This document shows positions 24,286-35,630 of a stretch of DNA of 64,000 bases, piece by piece; position 1 is the stretch's first letter; each line of letters begins with the position of its first letter. The translations under genes and the position numbers were made by a program. The stretch spans positions 1 to 64,000 of the forward strand of contig OZ023210.1 of NCBI GenBank assembly GCA_963995525.1, in the 5' to 3' direction. Below the pieces are notes generated by a model. That model did not search any database. It was not told where the DNA came from and saw nothing but the letters and a program-made list of their open reading frames with translations. The DNA is from Escarpia spicata. Lineage: Eukaryota > Annelida > Polychaeta > Sabellida > Siboglinidae.

Positions 24286-24847
24286 TTCGGTCTCTAAAAC
24301 AACTTTTTACATTATTTTAAAGCTACTTCTAGACCCCATTTAACATATCGTGACTCGACTATGGAATGGCCGTGTGGTAACTCTACGTTTATTGACAGCT
24401 TGCCGCTAATCGCGCAGTTAGTACAAAACATTACAGTGATTAAAGGACTGCGCATAGGGGTCGCTGCTGCTGATTACGTCAGTGCCAGCCAGCGGTACCC
24501 CTGGCTGATCGCTTTGCGAAACTCTGAATTTAAGCATGAAATCGCTCACTAGATCAGTGGATGTCGGCAGGTCAGGTGATCATAATAAAACTAATTTTTA
24601 ACCAACTGTGGCTCGTGTTACATGCAATGTTTAGGAAGTAGAAGCAATAATTATTCGAATACGCAATACCGATCAGCTGCTCATGCTAATGGGCGAACGT
24701 GTCATTATACATTGGTATTCCCAGAAGTCGTTAATTTATCCGTCTTCAAATTGGGGCTGGTATTTGCGCTGTCCTCACGGGTGATGCAGTCGCGACTGGC
24801 GAAGTCAATTACTAGTTTGATTCAGCTAACTTCCGTCCTTCGCGTAG
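24286..24847. other. No recognisable feature
   Basis: No motif or repeat recognised. Confidence 0.4.
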
Positions 24848-24903
24848 GGGAGCAGCCAGGTCTAATTTTGCATGGCAAACAGCCCTGGCTTGCGAGGATG
24901 CTG
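24848..24903 (+). repeat. Direct repeat with hairpin, left copy
   Basis: CAGCCAGGTCTA then TTTGCATGGCAAACAGCCCT and GGCTTGCGAGGATGCTG. The last ~37 bp are identical to 26234-26270, and both copies flank the ASB-like pseudogene. Confidence 0.9.
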
Positions 24904-24904
24904 T

Positions 24905-25045
24905 ACTGTACACTGTCTGCTCGGCGTCTCTCACACGCCTGACTGGGAAGCAACTCCGGCCGCTGGGAGCAAGATCCAGTCGGTTAGAGATAGAGACTCC
25001 CACCCGTAGCTCAGACCAGATAGAATGAACCAATGGCGTTCTCGC
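24905..25045 (+). repeat. Dispersed repeat A, copy 1
   Basis: ACACTGTCTGCTCGGCGTCT, CACGCCTGACTGGGAAGCAA, GGGAGCAAGATCCAGT and AACCAATGGC recur with few differences at 48835-48965. Here the block truncates the 3' end of ASB-like copy 1. Confidence 0.85.
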
Positions 25046-26181
25046 GGTAGCAGTGGTCGGCAGTGAGGATACAAGCCGTACGCGACGAGGTCGCAGCAGT
25101 CAGACGGCGGCGCGTCCGAAGTGACGTGGTTGCCGACGGTAATTGGAAGCCACTACACCCGCCGATAGATGCTGGTTGTGCGTACGCCAGAAGACAGACG
25201 CGTTCAGCTTCGTCACGATGACGTAGAGTGGATGCTATAGGAAGAAACAAGAAAGCCCAGGAAACATACCATGTCCTATTCAAAATCGATAATTCCGCAA
25301 GGAATTAAATATAGCAAACGATGTCACGATGTGTTTCACTTATGGAAGGAGTTTGAAAGCTGACATGAAACCGTGGTAGGCAATGACAGAATGCTAGAGC
25401 TGTTTCATAACTTGATATATTCCCACGATGCACACATTAATATCATTGTTGGTGTGTAACTCAAAAAAGTCCGGTAATTTCTGGATCTCACCTGGAAGTA
25501 GAGGTCAATGATTTGTTAAGCATGCCCAGCTCGCACTGGGTCCGCAGCAACACGGCGGGGTTGAGAGGCTAGTAGTAGTGGGGTACTACCCCTGCTCAAG
25601 AATATCGGCATTTCAACAAATAGCACATTGGAATAGTAACTTGTGTATAACAGTTGCTGGCAGTCGGTGACGCGAAACTCGCTCAGCTCAACCGGCGCTG
25701 TAATGCGAGTTGCTTGCGACAAGAAATACTCCAACACCTCCAGGTGGCGTTGACTGATCTTTCCGGTCGTGTGCATGTTCTGGAAGGGATATGTGATCGG
25801 GTCGACCTCAAACGGGAATATGAGCGGGTCGAGGAAGGTAACGAAGCGATCGAAGCCTCCGTCGCAAAGGAACACCGACATATGTATGTTGCTCAGCAGT
25901 TCCGGGTCGTCGTCATTGTTGTACGTCTGGCCGAGGTGCGCCGCTAGGACGATCACCGGATGTGTAGTGCACACGTGATCAGCCTAGTTGCCGTTGTGGA
26001 CGCTGTGGCGTCGATAGAAACGGAAGGCATCGCCAATCACTGTCTTCACAACTTTCTTGTAGGTGCCGCTTGCTTTTATGTAGCAATAAAGCGAGTTCTT
26101 GATCCGGCTCATTCGATCGCTCCGACGGAAGCACTCCGGCCCGTGGAGACGGAACAAATCTTCGAAGATGTTTGACGACAT
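25045..26181 (-). pseudogene. ASB-like (ankyrin/SOCS-box) pseudogene, copy 1
   Basis: The exon 1 frame runs from ATG at 26181 (MSSNIFEDLFRLHG) to 25492 with an in-frame TAG at 25984-25986. It includes GGFDRFVTFLDPL, HLEVLEYFLSQ and an ankyrin-like RGSTPLLLAS segment that is then deleted and shifted relative to copy 2. Exon 1 ends TACTTCCAG with a good donor GTGAGA. The intron is 25491-25235 and ends TTTCTTCCTATAG. Exon 2 starts at 25234 (HPLYVIVTKLNASVFWRTHN), carries an ~82-bp internal deletion, and is cut off at 25045 by repeat A before the SOCS box. In intact ASB proteins the ankyrin repeats bind substrate and the SOCS box recruits an elongin/cullin ubiquitin ligase. Retained splice sites show a DNA-level duplicate, not a retrocopy. 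The ASB assignment rests mainly on copy 2. Confidence 0.7.
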
Positions 26182-26212
26182 TTGAGGAGTTTCTGTCAGC
26201 CAAGCAAGGACA

Positions 26213-26270
26213 GATCAGCCAGGGCTAGCTAGCTTTGCATGGCAAACAGCCCTGGCTTGCGAGGATGCTG
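26213..26270 (+). repeat. Direct repeat with hairpin, right copy
   Basis: AGCCAGGGCT at the left pairs with AGCCCTGGCT at the right, a perfect 10-bp stem. Between them TTTGC and GCAAA can form a second inner stem. The block is a direct repeat of 24848-24903. Confidence 0.9.
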
Positions 26271-26529
26271 CGCACTAACATTACGTTTACTTTTGGTTGA
26301 ACAGTTTATGTGGCAGTTGGCTGAGAAGCACCTGTTTCATGCCAACAAATCAAGCATTTATAAATCTATTATGGCAGGATAAACTATTATTGGAATTTTG
26401 GATGTTAAGATCGAAACGTGACAATGCTGTGCCATGTCGTTAGTTGTAGGCCTGTGTTGTCTTAGCAGGTGATTCAATGTTAGTGTATCTTAATTAATTA
26501 ATACAGTAATAATATCCACTGGCGCGGGA

Positions 26530-26850
26530 ACGAAATTAACATTGGTGGAGCGGAGCTTCAGCACCACTCCGCTCCGCTGCCGGATCATGACATTGAAAGA
26601 CGGGGAGGGGGTGCTGTTGAAATGTTTTCGCCTCCGCACCGCCGTAATTTCAGCTTCTCCGCTGTCTCAGCTCTCGACTGATGACATCAGAAGAGGGGGG
26701 TCAGATTGGTTGTGCTGTTGCATATTTTATATGGCGACGTTCAAAATTGTCGAAACTCACCACAAACCTCCAATTGCACCCCTTGAGGCTCGCCAAAAAC
26801 CCACATTTAGGCTCATATTGACTCGAGGTGGGGCATTCCAGGTGGGGCAG
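26530..26850 (+). repeat. Dispersed GC-rich repeat, copy 2
   Basis: Best-preserved copy: GGAGCTTCAGCACCACTCCG, GGGGGTGCTGTTGAAATG, CCGCCGTAATTTCAGCTTCT, CTCGACTGATGACATCAGAA, then CACAAACCTCCAATTGCACC and GAGGCTCGCCAAAAACCC. Confidence 0.8.
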
Positions 26851-27689
26851 CTGCTCCTCCCCCCCCCCGTTTCCGCGCCTACGATAATATATACGCCATA
26901 ATGTGGTAGGCCGATAATGTGCATTGCGCAGGATGTTGCCAAAATTTACCTATGTTAATTCATAAATGGTACTGTAGATTAATCGCCTTTTCTTGTTCAT
27001 AATGTATAACTACGATTAGCATTCATTAGTTCAATATTTGAGTTGTAACTAAATGAGTCCTTATTGGTTGATAAGTTAACGCGCTAACTTCTTCCAGTCC
27101 GCATTGGTTGCTAAGTTAACTTCTTATTCAACGCGTAGAGTGTACCGCATTAATGACCCTATTGGCCAGCCATAATACGCCGTGTGGCGCCGTTGATGTG
27201 GTACGTGTATGGCAGACCGATATCGCCATAAACACGGTACTAAGTAACTCATAAATGAGCTCTAGTGAATATTGGTCGGAAGCGCGAAACACACATTCAA
27301 AGAGGTGAGTGAGCTTAAAAAGATTGTTTTACACACTTTTTTTAATGTTAGCACTATTTTCAAAATATCATATTTCCGTATGTGCTCGTTGAAAACAACG
27401 GAAACTGCGGTATATATAAACGAAATGTATATGCTCTGATGTGTGTGTATTAGATTTTAAAAGCATGGAGAGCTTATACTCAAATTGATAATCAAACCGA
27501 GGCCGTGAAATGCGCCCAAACGGGCCCCTAAGTTGTCCGCAATGCTAACAGTGGTTCGCTATGGTTCGTTGGTACAATACGCACACCTCTATTTGTAATG
27601 TATTATGGTATTACATTATTTTACATATATAGGGTAATTACACATTTCTGATTCCAAGACTGTTACGCGGGGTGGGTGTCAGGATAAGC
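26851..27689. other. No recognisable feature
   Basis: A small duplicated word (CATTGGTTG..AAGTTAAC near 27065 and 27105) is present; otherwise nothing is recognised. Confidence 0.4.
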
Positions 27690-30600
27690 TCTCACTACCT
27701 ATTAAGTGTCCCAACGGTGTGCGTCTCGTAAAGCCTCTGACAGCCGAGTCCAGCTCCTGACCTTCACGTGGCGGAATTGTTTTTACTGATAGAAGAAGGA
27801 GCAAACGCGGATATCAGGCGCCTTGAAACCAGACGCTTCGGGCAGATGGGGCTCGTTAACCTTGACTGGTCGCATGTCTAGGAGAAGGTAAACTCTTGTT
27901 CCAAACCTCCGCTGCCTTGCGGCTATACCCTCACATGGGAAAGGCTAGGGGAGAAAACCCTGACAACAAATCCGGAGTGGGAGTCCCGAAGGCAGTCCGA
28001 TGTTGTGTTCAACGTCCTTCTGGCAGCTCCTGCGACGGCACTGGTGCCAAACTGTATCAGCTCTGGCTGTTCCTTTGACGTGGAGAGGGGGGACTTGCTC
28101 CATGGGCAACAACTGGCCCTCCATATCAACTTACCCAAGCTTGTGCCCTGGAGAGGACACTCCAGCTTCAGCTCACGGTGTAGATAAAACACAGAAAGCA
28201 GCAGTTTACCGGTAATAAACCTCCTGCTCGATTGGCGAAGAGTGTGGCGCTAGGGGTTGTTCCGACGGTGGGAGAGATCAACATATCTCACTGGAAGCTA
28301 CCGCCCGCCTCAAGCTGAGCAGCCCCAAGCCAACAAGGTGTTTTTGTCTCGCCACAGTTCACCTTCCTCACTTGGTGCGTGGGGCTTAGGGTTTTGCAAC
28401 CTCAAGAGTGGACTGAAATTCCTGCCCCAAGCAACACAGGACATAGCACAAAACAGACAATGAAAAGGAAAACGGACCGGAACTGGAACAAGAAATCGAC
28501 TATGAAGTTGGGATGCTGGAACATTCGTACCACGACGACCGGCATCTCACAGGACCTCCAAGACACCAGTGACGCTCAAAAATCTGCAGTCATTAACAAC
28601 GAGCTCAAAAGGCTTGATGTCGACATCGCCACACTCCAAGAAACACGCCTGGCCGAATCAGGGTCTTTGAGGGAAAAGGACCACACTTTCTATTGGCAAG
28701 GCAAGAGAGCACGGCGTAGGCTGTACAGTCAAGAACAAACTGCTAGGGATGATAGAGCCTGACGGAAACGGATCTGAAAGACTCCTCTCGATCCGTCTTC
28801 AAACGTCCGACGGCCCTGTCAACCTCATCAGTGTGTATGCGCCAACCCTGTACTCAACATCAGAGGCCAAATATGAGTTTTATGGAAACCTGGAATCCAT
28901 CATCAACCAGATACCGCCACATGAACACCTGCTGCTGTGACTTCAACGCAAGGGTGGGAGCCGATCATGTCGCCTGGTCAGTCTGCCTGGGACATCACGG
29001 AGTCGCAAGATAAATGAGTATGGACAGCAACTTCTTGATTTGTGCTCCTACTTCGACCTCTGCATCACCAACTCCTTCTTTCAGACGAAGCCCCAACACA
29101 ATACATCATGGAAACACCCCCGATCAAAGCACTGGCATCAGCTGGACTTGATCATCACTAGACGCTCTTGCCTCCAGAATGTTCTCATCACCCGATCCTA
29201 CCACAGCGCTGACTGCGACACAGACCACTCCTTGGTGTGCTGCAGGATTAGGTAGCAGCCGAAGAAGATACATCGCTCTAGCAAGACAACACATCCCGAA
29301 AAAGCAGCACTGTTTGGAGAGGTGCTGGAGGATGCACTGAACAACAGTCTACCACGTGACACTGCCATTCAGACATGGGACCATGTACGCGACACAGTAC
29401 AAAATGCTGCCATCACAGTATTTGGAAAGAAGAAGTCAAGGAAGACAAGTGATTGGTTCGAGGTTAACTGCAGTGTGATGACTCCAGTTACCGATGCCAA
29501 GCGTGCAGCCCTTGAAGAACACAAGCGCTCATCCAGCCAAGCAACCCTCCAGGTACTCTGAACAGCCAGAAGCAAAGTCCAGCTGACTGCAAAGCGCTGT
29601 GTGAACGAATGCTAGCACCAGATATGCAAGGACACCCAGAGGTCAGTTGATACAGGTAGCATATATATACAAGAAAGCCATAGGCCCTACTCAGAGCAAG
29701 ACAGCTCCCTTGAGGTCCTCCACATGCGAGCCCATCCATGACAGGAAAAAGCTAATGGAGAGGTGGGTAGAGTACTACTCAGAACTATACTCCAGAGAGA
29801 ATCCTGTCACCAGCTCAGCCATGGATGGCGTAGAATGTCTGCCCATTCTACAAGAGCTGGACGAGGAACCAACCATCGACGAACTCAGCAAGGCTAATGA
29901 CAACCTCTCCAGTGGAAAAACACCTGGAGGCCATGGAATTCCACCTGAAATCATCATGTGCGGCAAGAGCACTCTACTCAAACCCTTACACGTACTTCTT
30001 TGTCAGTGCTGGAGTGAAGGGGCCATGCCGCAAGACATGGGGGGTGCAAACATCGTCACGCTATACAAGAACAAAGGAGACGGGAGTGATTATAACAATT
30101 ACAGAGGTATCTCATTCCTGGGCGTAGTTGGCAAGTTGTTTGCTCGTGTCATCCTGAACAGATTACACATACTCGCTGACGTATTCTACCCCGAATCCCA
30201 GTGGGGCTTCAGAGCGGATGATGCAGTAGTCATCACGCATACTGAGGACGAGCTACAAAACCTCATGAACCGCTTTGCAAACGCATGCATGGATTTCGGA
30301 CTGACAGTCAGCTTGAGAAAGACTAACATAATGGGGCAGGATGTGATCACTCCCCCAGCCATCACCATAAACAACTATGAGCTAGAGGTCGTCCACCTCT
30401 TCACCTACCTCGGGTCCATCGTTGCTGACAACCTCTCCTTAAAGGCAGAAATCAGCAGAAGGATTGGGCGAGCGGCCTCAACACTTGCCCGGCTTACAAA
30501 GAGAGTGTGGAATAACAAAATGCTGACAGAGCACACAAAGGTGACAGTGTACAACGCCTGTGTGCTGAGTACACTTCTGTACGGTAGTGAGTCATGAACG

Positions 30601-31205
30601 CTGTACTCCACTCAGGAGAATCGACTGAACTCATTTCACTTGCGTTTCATGCGGCGCATCCTCGGGATCTCCTGGAAGGACCGAGTCCCCAATACAGAGG
30701 TCCTCTCACGTGTCAAGTGTGTGATACTGGTGACCATGCTCAGGCAACTCCGCCTTCGCTGGCTCGGCCATGTGCATCGGATGGAAGTTGGAAACTTCCA
30801 AAAGACATCCTCTACGAAGAGCTGGCCTCTAGAAAGAGAGTTGCAGGATGTCCCCATCTGAGCTTCAAGGACGTATGTAATCGAGACTTGAAGGCACTAG
30901 ACATAGATGTTGACAACTGGGAGGATCTTGCTGGAGACCGATCCACATGGAGGCAGAAACTACACAAGGGTCTCAAAAGAGGTGAGGATACTCTCCGCAG
31001 GCTAGCAGAAGAAAAACGCAACCGCAGAAAAAACACCCAGGCTGAGAACAGAGCCAAGAGCGCCTTCAAGTGCAGCATGTGCAATAAAGACTGCCACTCA
31101 AGAATTGGCATCTACAGCCACAACAGACGACAACTGGTCTTCGACACCAGGGCACAGATCCATAGTCTTACGAGACTGCAGGATGCCTACTGTTACATAT
31201 TACCC
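27690..31205 (+). mobile_element. Nearly full-length RTE-type LINE, inactivated
   Basis: A 5' leader (27690-28500) precedes an apurinic-type endonuclease: LGCWNIRTTTT from 28502, DVDIATLQETRLAESGSLRE, a frameshift near 28710, LISVYAPTLYSTSEAKYEFY, LLL and a shift before DFNARVGAD near 28940, then CDTDHSLV near 29220. The RT frame is 29647-30597. After a Trp-to-TGA change at 30595-30597 the C-terminus continues as MRRILGISWKDRVPNTEVLS, LRQLRLRWLGHVHRME, a frameshift, KDILYEELASRKR, WEDLAGDRSTWRQ and a zinc-finger-like CSMCNKDCHSRIGIYSH near 31070-31120. The 3' end is about 31200. Endonuclease catalytic residues remain visible, but shifts and stops kill the element. Confidence 0.9.
29647..30597 (+). 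pseudogene. RTE reverse transcriptase frame lacking motifs A and B
   Basis: A continuous 316-codon frame contains the pre-RT region (KKLMERWVEYYSELYSREN), GKTPGGHGIPPEII, ANIVTLYKNKGDGSDYNNYR, GISFLGVVGKLFARVILNR and QWGFRA, then passes directly into DDAVVITHTEDELQNLMNRF (motif C, missing the residues before the Asp pair). An intact RTE RT has well over 100 residues between these points, including the catalytic Asp of motif A. The deletion kept the frame, so the open frame looks gene-like but cannot polymerise DNA. The thumb follows with FTYLGSIVADNLSLKAEISR, TLARLTKRVWNNKM and LLYGSES before the TGA. Confidence 0.9.
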
Positions 31206-32620
31206 AGTTATACAATAGTAAGAATAATAATACAATTCGTAAGCAAAAACAAAATTATTAATCATTTACTTGTATATTCTGTAAATATGAGCTTTATAGA
31301 TACGTCTTATATTATCAAGTAGTGTAATGTATAAGTATATTGTTAAGTTGCATGCACAGCTGTATCACTAAACCATGATAATAAACCTCGTGGAGAGTGT
31401 ATCACCTATATTGTAAGGAGATCAATCAACAACGCGAAAGTCGTGTAACAGAGAAAAACATGTTTCACCATGCTCGGTCCATACAAACGTCAACTTCGAT
31501 TGAGAACAAGATCTAACAAAAACTACGAGTGGAACTACATGGGGAAGGAAGGGATCGTTCGACGTGCCAATGTGATGTCTCGTAGCTTCGAAAACAAGCG
31601 AGACAACTGGGTGCAAAAACAATAATGCACCAATTTTGTTCAGACAATAAGGACGGGAAGCCTAGATGAAATGTGACTAATGCGCGGCGTGGGCACACCA
31701 AGACTTGCTAGGATCCGAGTGTGCACAAAGTTTTTGCGAAATGTGTGATGACGGCTAAACAGTATAGAAGTGGATGTGCAGGGGTCCGTTTTGGACGCAC
31801 ATTTTTAGCGAGTCAAAAATCGGGTGGTGTTCTGAAACACTCCGTAGATACAGTGATGTTATTAGGATTACGCTGAATTTTAGCGTTACGTAGTCAAATA
31901 AGTGGAGAAGATGATCACATGTCAACTTTATGAGAAATCTCGCATAATTATCACTAACTCTTATATGTGGGAAGTGATCGCATATCCTATGGGGCATGGG
32001 TTCAGTTGGTGTATTATTATATAGGCAACTATGTACGTACTGCAGGAAAACGACATTGTAGCATTTGGAACATTACAAATAATTATGTATATCCATGAAT
32101 TACAACAGACTGTGACCCCCTTCTCCGTAACAAATGGCTATGTTTACCGACACAAACCGTCAAACGAACTATTCACGAAGAATCGGTAACACACCTGTGC
32201 AAACGATTCACGTGTCGTGCGCACATGCAACGCCGTTTGGTATCAAAGAGAACCACCTTCATCGTTCTTCCCAGTATTAATTCGTAGATTATGCATGGAT
32301 TTAATTCCGCCAAGCATTAATTAATGGTACTTAGCCCATTTCACATAGCCAAACATTTGAAAAATGGCATGGCTATTACGCAGTTGTTCCGAGCCAAACA
32401 TACCACACGAGGAATGTGCAGGCTGCACACTGTAATGATATGGACGGTTGTCTCCGAATTTCAATGACGTTATTTGGTAAGTCGCGTTAACGAAATTCTG
32501 CATGTTGTATATCCGAGTTCATGACGCGATGTAACTATTGTTAACATACTATCAATAAAAATAAACAAGAAAATATATAACATTACACTACAGATATTCA
32601 AACGTACTTAATTATAGAAC
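31206..32620. other. No recognisable feature
   Basis: AT-rich sequence with scattered short frames. No motif, repeat or splice pattern recognised. Confidence 0.45.
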
Positions 32621-32623
32621 AAA

Positions 32624-32767
32624 ATGGTAGTGTGTGTGCGTGTGTGCGTGTGTGCGTGTGTGCGTGTGTGCGTGTGTGCGTGTGTGCGTGTGTGCGTGTG
32701 TGCGTGTGTGCGTGTGTGCGTGTGTGCGTGCGTGCGTGCGTGCGTGTGTGTGTGTGCGTGCGTGTTC
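32624..32767. repeat. TGTGCG microsatellite
   Basis: About 17 tandem TGTGCG hexamers followed by GCGT repeats. The Cys/Val and His/Thr frames across it are repeat translation. Confidence 0.98.
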
Positions 32768-33035
32768 GCGCGAGTGAAGCGTCGTCGACCTTCATTATAA
32801 TTAGTCACACAGGCAGCTGCATACAAACCTTCATAATAAATGCAGTGGGGTTTCCAGATAATCTCCAGCAGTTTCATTATGTTTCCCCAATCATGTGAAC
32901 ACATATATCATATCATATATATATATATATATACAAAAAACGAAACGAATACATACGAGGATAATTAAAATATTTAAAATGTGAACTTGATTGTGTTTTG
33001 TTCTGCTGTGTTAGTTAATTTTGTGCCAATAAAAA

Positions 33036-33270
33036 CGAAAGGTAAGTTCTTGTATAGCGTGGAATCGAGTCTTTAAGACTACTAAAAATGTTTTACATTT
33101 TATTCCGTTGTAGATTTGTTCAATCGAACATCATCTCGATTTTTCTGGGAAGCATTCAGCCCGCGGCCGTTGCAATTACTGCACAAATAAAGACTATGTT
33201 CGTACACAAATATCAACCACTGTGTAGACCCAGGTCCTCATTCTTACAGCTGAAATAACTTCATATAAGC
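33036..33270 (-). mobile_element. Truncated copy of the tRNA-derived SINE
   Basis: Starts with the family tail in reverse (AAAGGTAAGTTCTTGTATAG), then TTTTCTGGGAAGCATTCAG, TTGCAATTACTGCACAAATA, GTACACAAATATC and CAGGTCCTCATTCTTACAGC. The tRNA-like head is missing. Confidence 0.8.
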
Positions 33271-33694
33271 GAGCGAAGTTTTACCATTTCATAAGTTTTA
33301 AATATAAGCTTATGACATTTTACTCGTAACTAAATAATTAGCTTGTCAATGATTTTTTTTTACCAAAGTTCCAGGTTCTTCGTCTTCTTTATGTTAGGCA
33401 GCCACCATCCGTTGAGCAGATCGAGTCTGCTCGAAGATTTTGCTGCCGGTTAACGATGGTAACAGTGTTGCCACCTTTTGGATTAACTATTAACTGTAGT
33501 ACCACAACTATCCGATGGGATGTTGTAGTAATTACGTACCGGTGTCGGTGAGTTTGCACGATGTCTATTGGTGTTATTTTGCATTTTACAACACTTATTC
33601 GATGACAGTGCAGTCACATCTTCACAATGCAATAAACTGTAATCTAGTAGAATATGTTGCATGTTATTTTCATGTTTTTCTTCTTTGTGCAATA
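33271..33694. other. No recognisable feature
   Basis: AT-rich spacer between two SINE copies; nothing recognised. Confidence 0.4.
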
Positions 33695-33896
33695 TACTTC
33701 ATATGGAGACAAGGATTACAGACTCATACTGTCTCATTGACATACTACTATTACTAGCCATACTGAAACAGCCCAGTTGTTGCTTGAAAGTTGAATGCTT
33801 GTGAGGCTGTGTCTGGACGATGACCGGTGTGTGTTTGTGTGAGTAAATGAACTGTCCTAGGTGTATCTCCACTCATCATGCATGTGAAGATGACTT
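33695..33896 (+). repeat. Leader segment of a duplicated SINE block, left copy
   Basis: ACTTCATATGGAGACAAGG, GTGAGGCTGTGTCTGGACG, ATGACCGGTGTGTGTTTGTG and CATGCATGTGAAGATGAC are repeated at 46404-46559 directly upstream of another SINE copy. Confidence 0.9.
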
Positions 33897-34297
33897 TAGT
33901 GGAGCACAGTGGCTAGAGCATTGGATTCTCAACCGAGAGAACCCAGTTTTGAATCCTGTGCTGCCGTTTTGAACCTTAGGCAAGTTCATTCACTCCACAT
34001 TGCTCCATTCACTCAGCTGTGTGAATGAGTGCCTGGCTATAGGCAGTGGTGGATATTTGTGTGCGAATAGTCTTCGCGCATTAATAGTAGCTGAATGAAT
34101 GAATATCTGGCTATAGCCCCAGTGGTGGATATTTCTGTAGGACTTTGTGCATTTATTGAAGCATGGCTGAATGCTTTCCATTGAAGTTGAGATGATGTTC
34201 TATTGAAGAGGTTTGCTAGGAATTAAAGAGTAAAATGCTTTGAGCAGTCCTAAGGACTGGGTACTGTGCTATATAAGAACTTACCTTTTACTTTCGG
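33897..34297 (+). mobile_element. tRNA-derived SINE, near-complete copy
   Basis: The head GTGGAGCACAGTGGCTAGAG (A-box-like) and CAGTTTTGAATCCTGTGC (degraded B-box arm) is followed by the body (CATTCACTCAGCTGTGTGAA, TGGTGGATATTTGTGTGCGA, internally duplicated), GCTTTGAGCAGTCCTAAGGA and the tail TATAAGAACTTACCTTTTAC. Almost identical to 46560-46960. Confidence 0.9.
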
Positions 34298-34499
34298 TCA
34301 GGTGGCAAAACTCAATCATTGTTGTCCTCTGAATAAGAGTTAAGTATGACTTGACTCAACTATTCAGTTGCTTGAGAAACAAACATTAGCATCCATGGAA
34401 GAAGATGAGCATGAGTAGTTGAAGTTAGAACAGTGATAAAGCCCTCTAATAACAGTTTATTTTTGTGTACATTATTTTGAGACACGTTTTACTTTCTTT

Positions 34500-35630
34500 T
34501 ACCTCTGTGTGTTTGTGTGAATAGTGGAGCTGTCCAATGTATAATAATAATGACCTGTGTGTTTGTGTGAATAGTGGAGCTGTCCAATCTGTAATAATAA
34601 TGATCTGTGTGTTTGTGTGAGTATTGGAGCTGTATAATGTGTAATAATGACCTGTGTGTTTGTGTGAGTAGTGGAGCTGTCCAGTGTGTAATAATGACCT
34701 GTGTGTTTGTGTGAGTAGTGGAGCTGTCCAATGTGTAATAATGACCTGTGTGTTTGTGTGAATAGTGGAGCTGTCCATTGTGTAATAATGACGTGTGTTT
34801 GTGTGAATAGTGGAGCTGTCCAATGTGTAATAATGACATGTGTGTTTGTGTGAATAGTGGAGCTGTCCAATGTGTAATAATGACATGTGTGTTTGTGTGA
34901 ATATTGGAGCTGTCCAATGTGTAATAATGACCTGTGTGTTTGTGTGAATAGTGGAGCTGTCCAATATGAAATAATGACCTGTGTGTTTGTGTGAATAGTG
35001 GAGCTGTCCAATGTGTAATAATGACCTGTGTGTTTGTGTGAATAGTGGAGCTGTCCAATGTGTAATAATGACCTGTGTGTTTGTGTGAATAGTGGAGCAG
35101 TCCAATGTGTAATAATGACCTGTGTGTTTGTGTGAATAGTGGAGCTGTGCAATGTGTAATAATGACCTGTGTGTTTGTGTGAATAGTGGAGCTGTCCAAT
35201 GTGTAATAATGACCTGTGTGTTTGTGTGAATAGTGGAGTTGTCCAATGTGTAATAATGACCTGTGTGTTTGTGTGAATAGTGGAGCTGTGCAATGTGTAA
35301 TAATGACCTGTGTGTTTGTGTGAATAGTGGAGCAGTCCAATGTGTAATAATGACCTGTGTGTTTGTGTGAATAGTGGAGCTGTCCAATGTGTAATAATGA
35401 CCTGTGTGTTTGTGTGAGTAGTGGAGCTGTCTAATGTGTAATAATGTCCTGTGTGTTTGTGTGAATAGTGGAGCTGTCTAATGTGTAATAATGACCTGTG
35501 TGTTTGTGTGAATAGTGGAGTTGTCCAATGTGTAATAATGACCTGTGTGTTTGTGTGAATAGTGGAGCTGTCCAATGTGTAATAATGACCTGTGTGTTTG
35601 TGTGAGTAGTGGAGCTGTGCAATGTCCAAT
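34500..35630. repeat. 47-bp minisatellite, about 24 units
   Basis: Unit: GTGTGTTTGTGTGAATAGTG, GAGCTGTCCAATGTGTAATA, ATGACCT, repeated with few substitutions and occasional 1-3 bp length changes. The minus strand has no stop in any frame of the unit and 47 is not a multiple of three, so three overlapping long open frames arise. They are not coding evidence. Confidence 0.97.

Noticed and set aside
30594..31322. Independent 242-codon gene
   Set aside because: Its N-terminal third is out of frame with the LINE; the rest is the RTE C-terminus with the zinc-finger-like end.
34446..35629. Three overlapping minus-strand open frames of 283-376 codons
   Set aside because: They are translations of a 47-bp tandem array without minus-strand stops; all three frames give the same rotated peptide.
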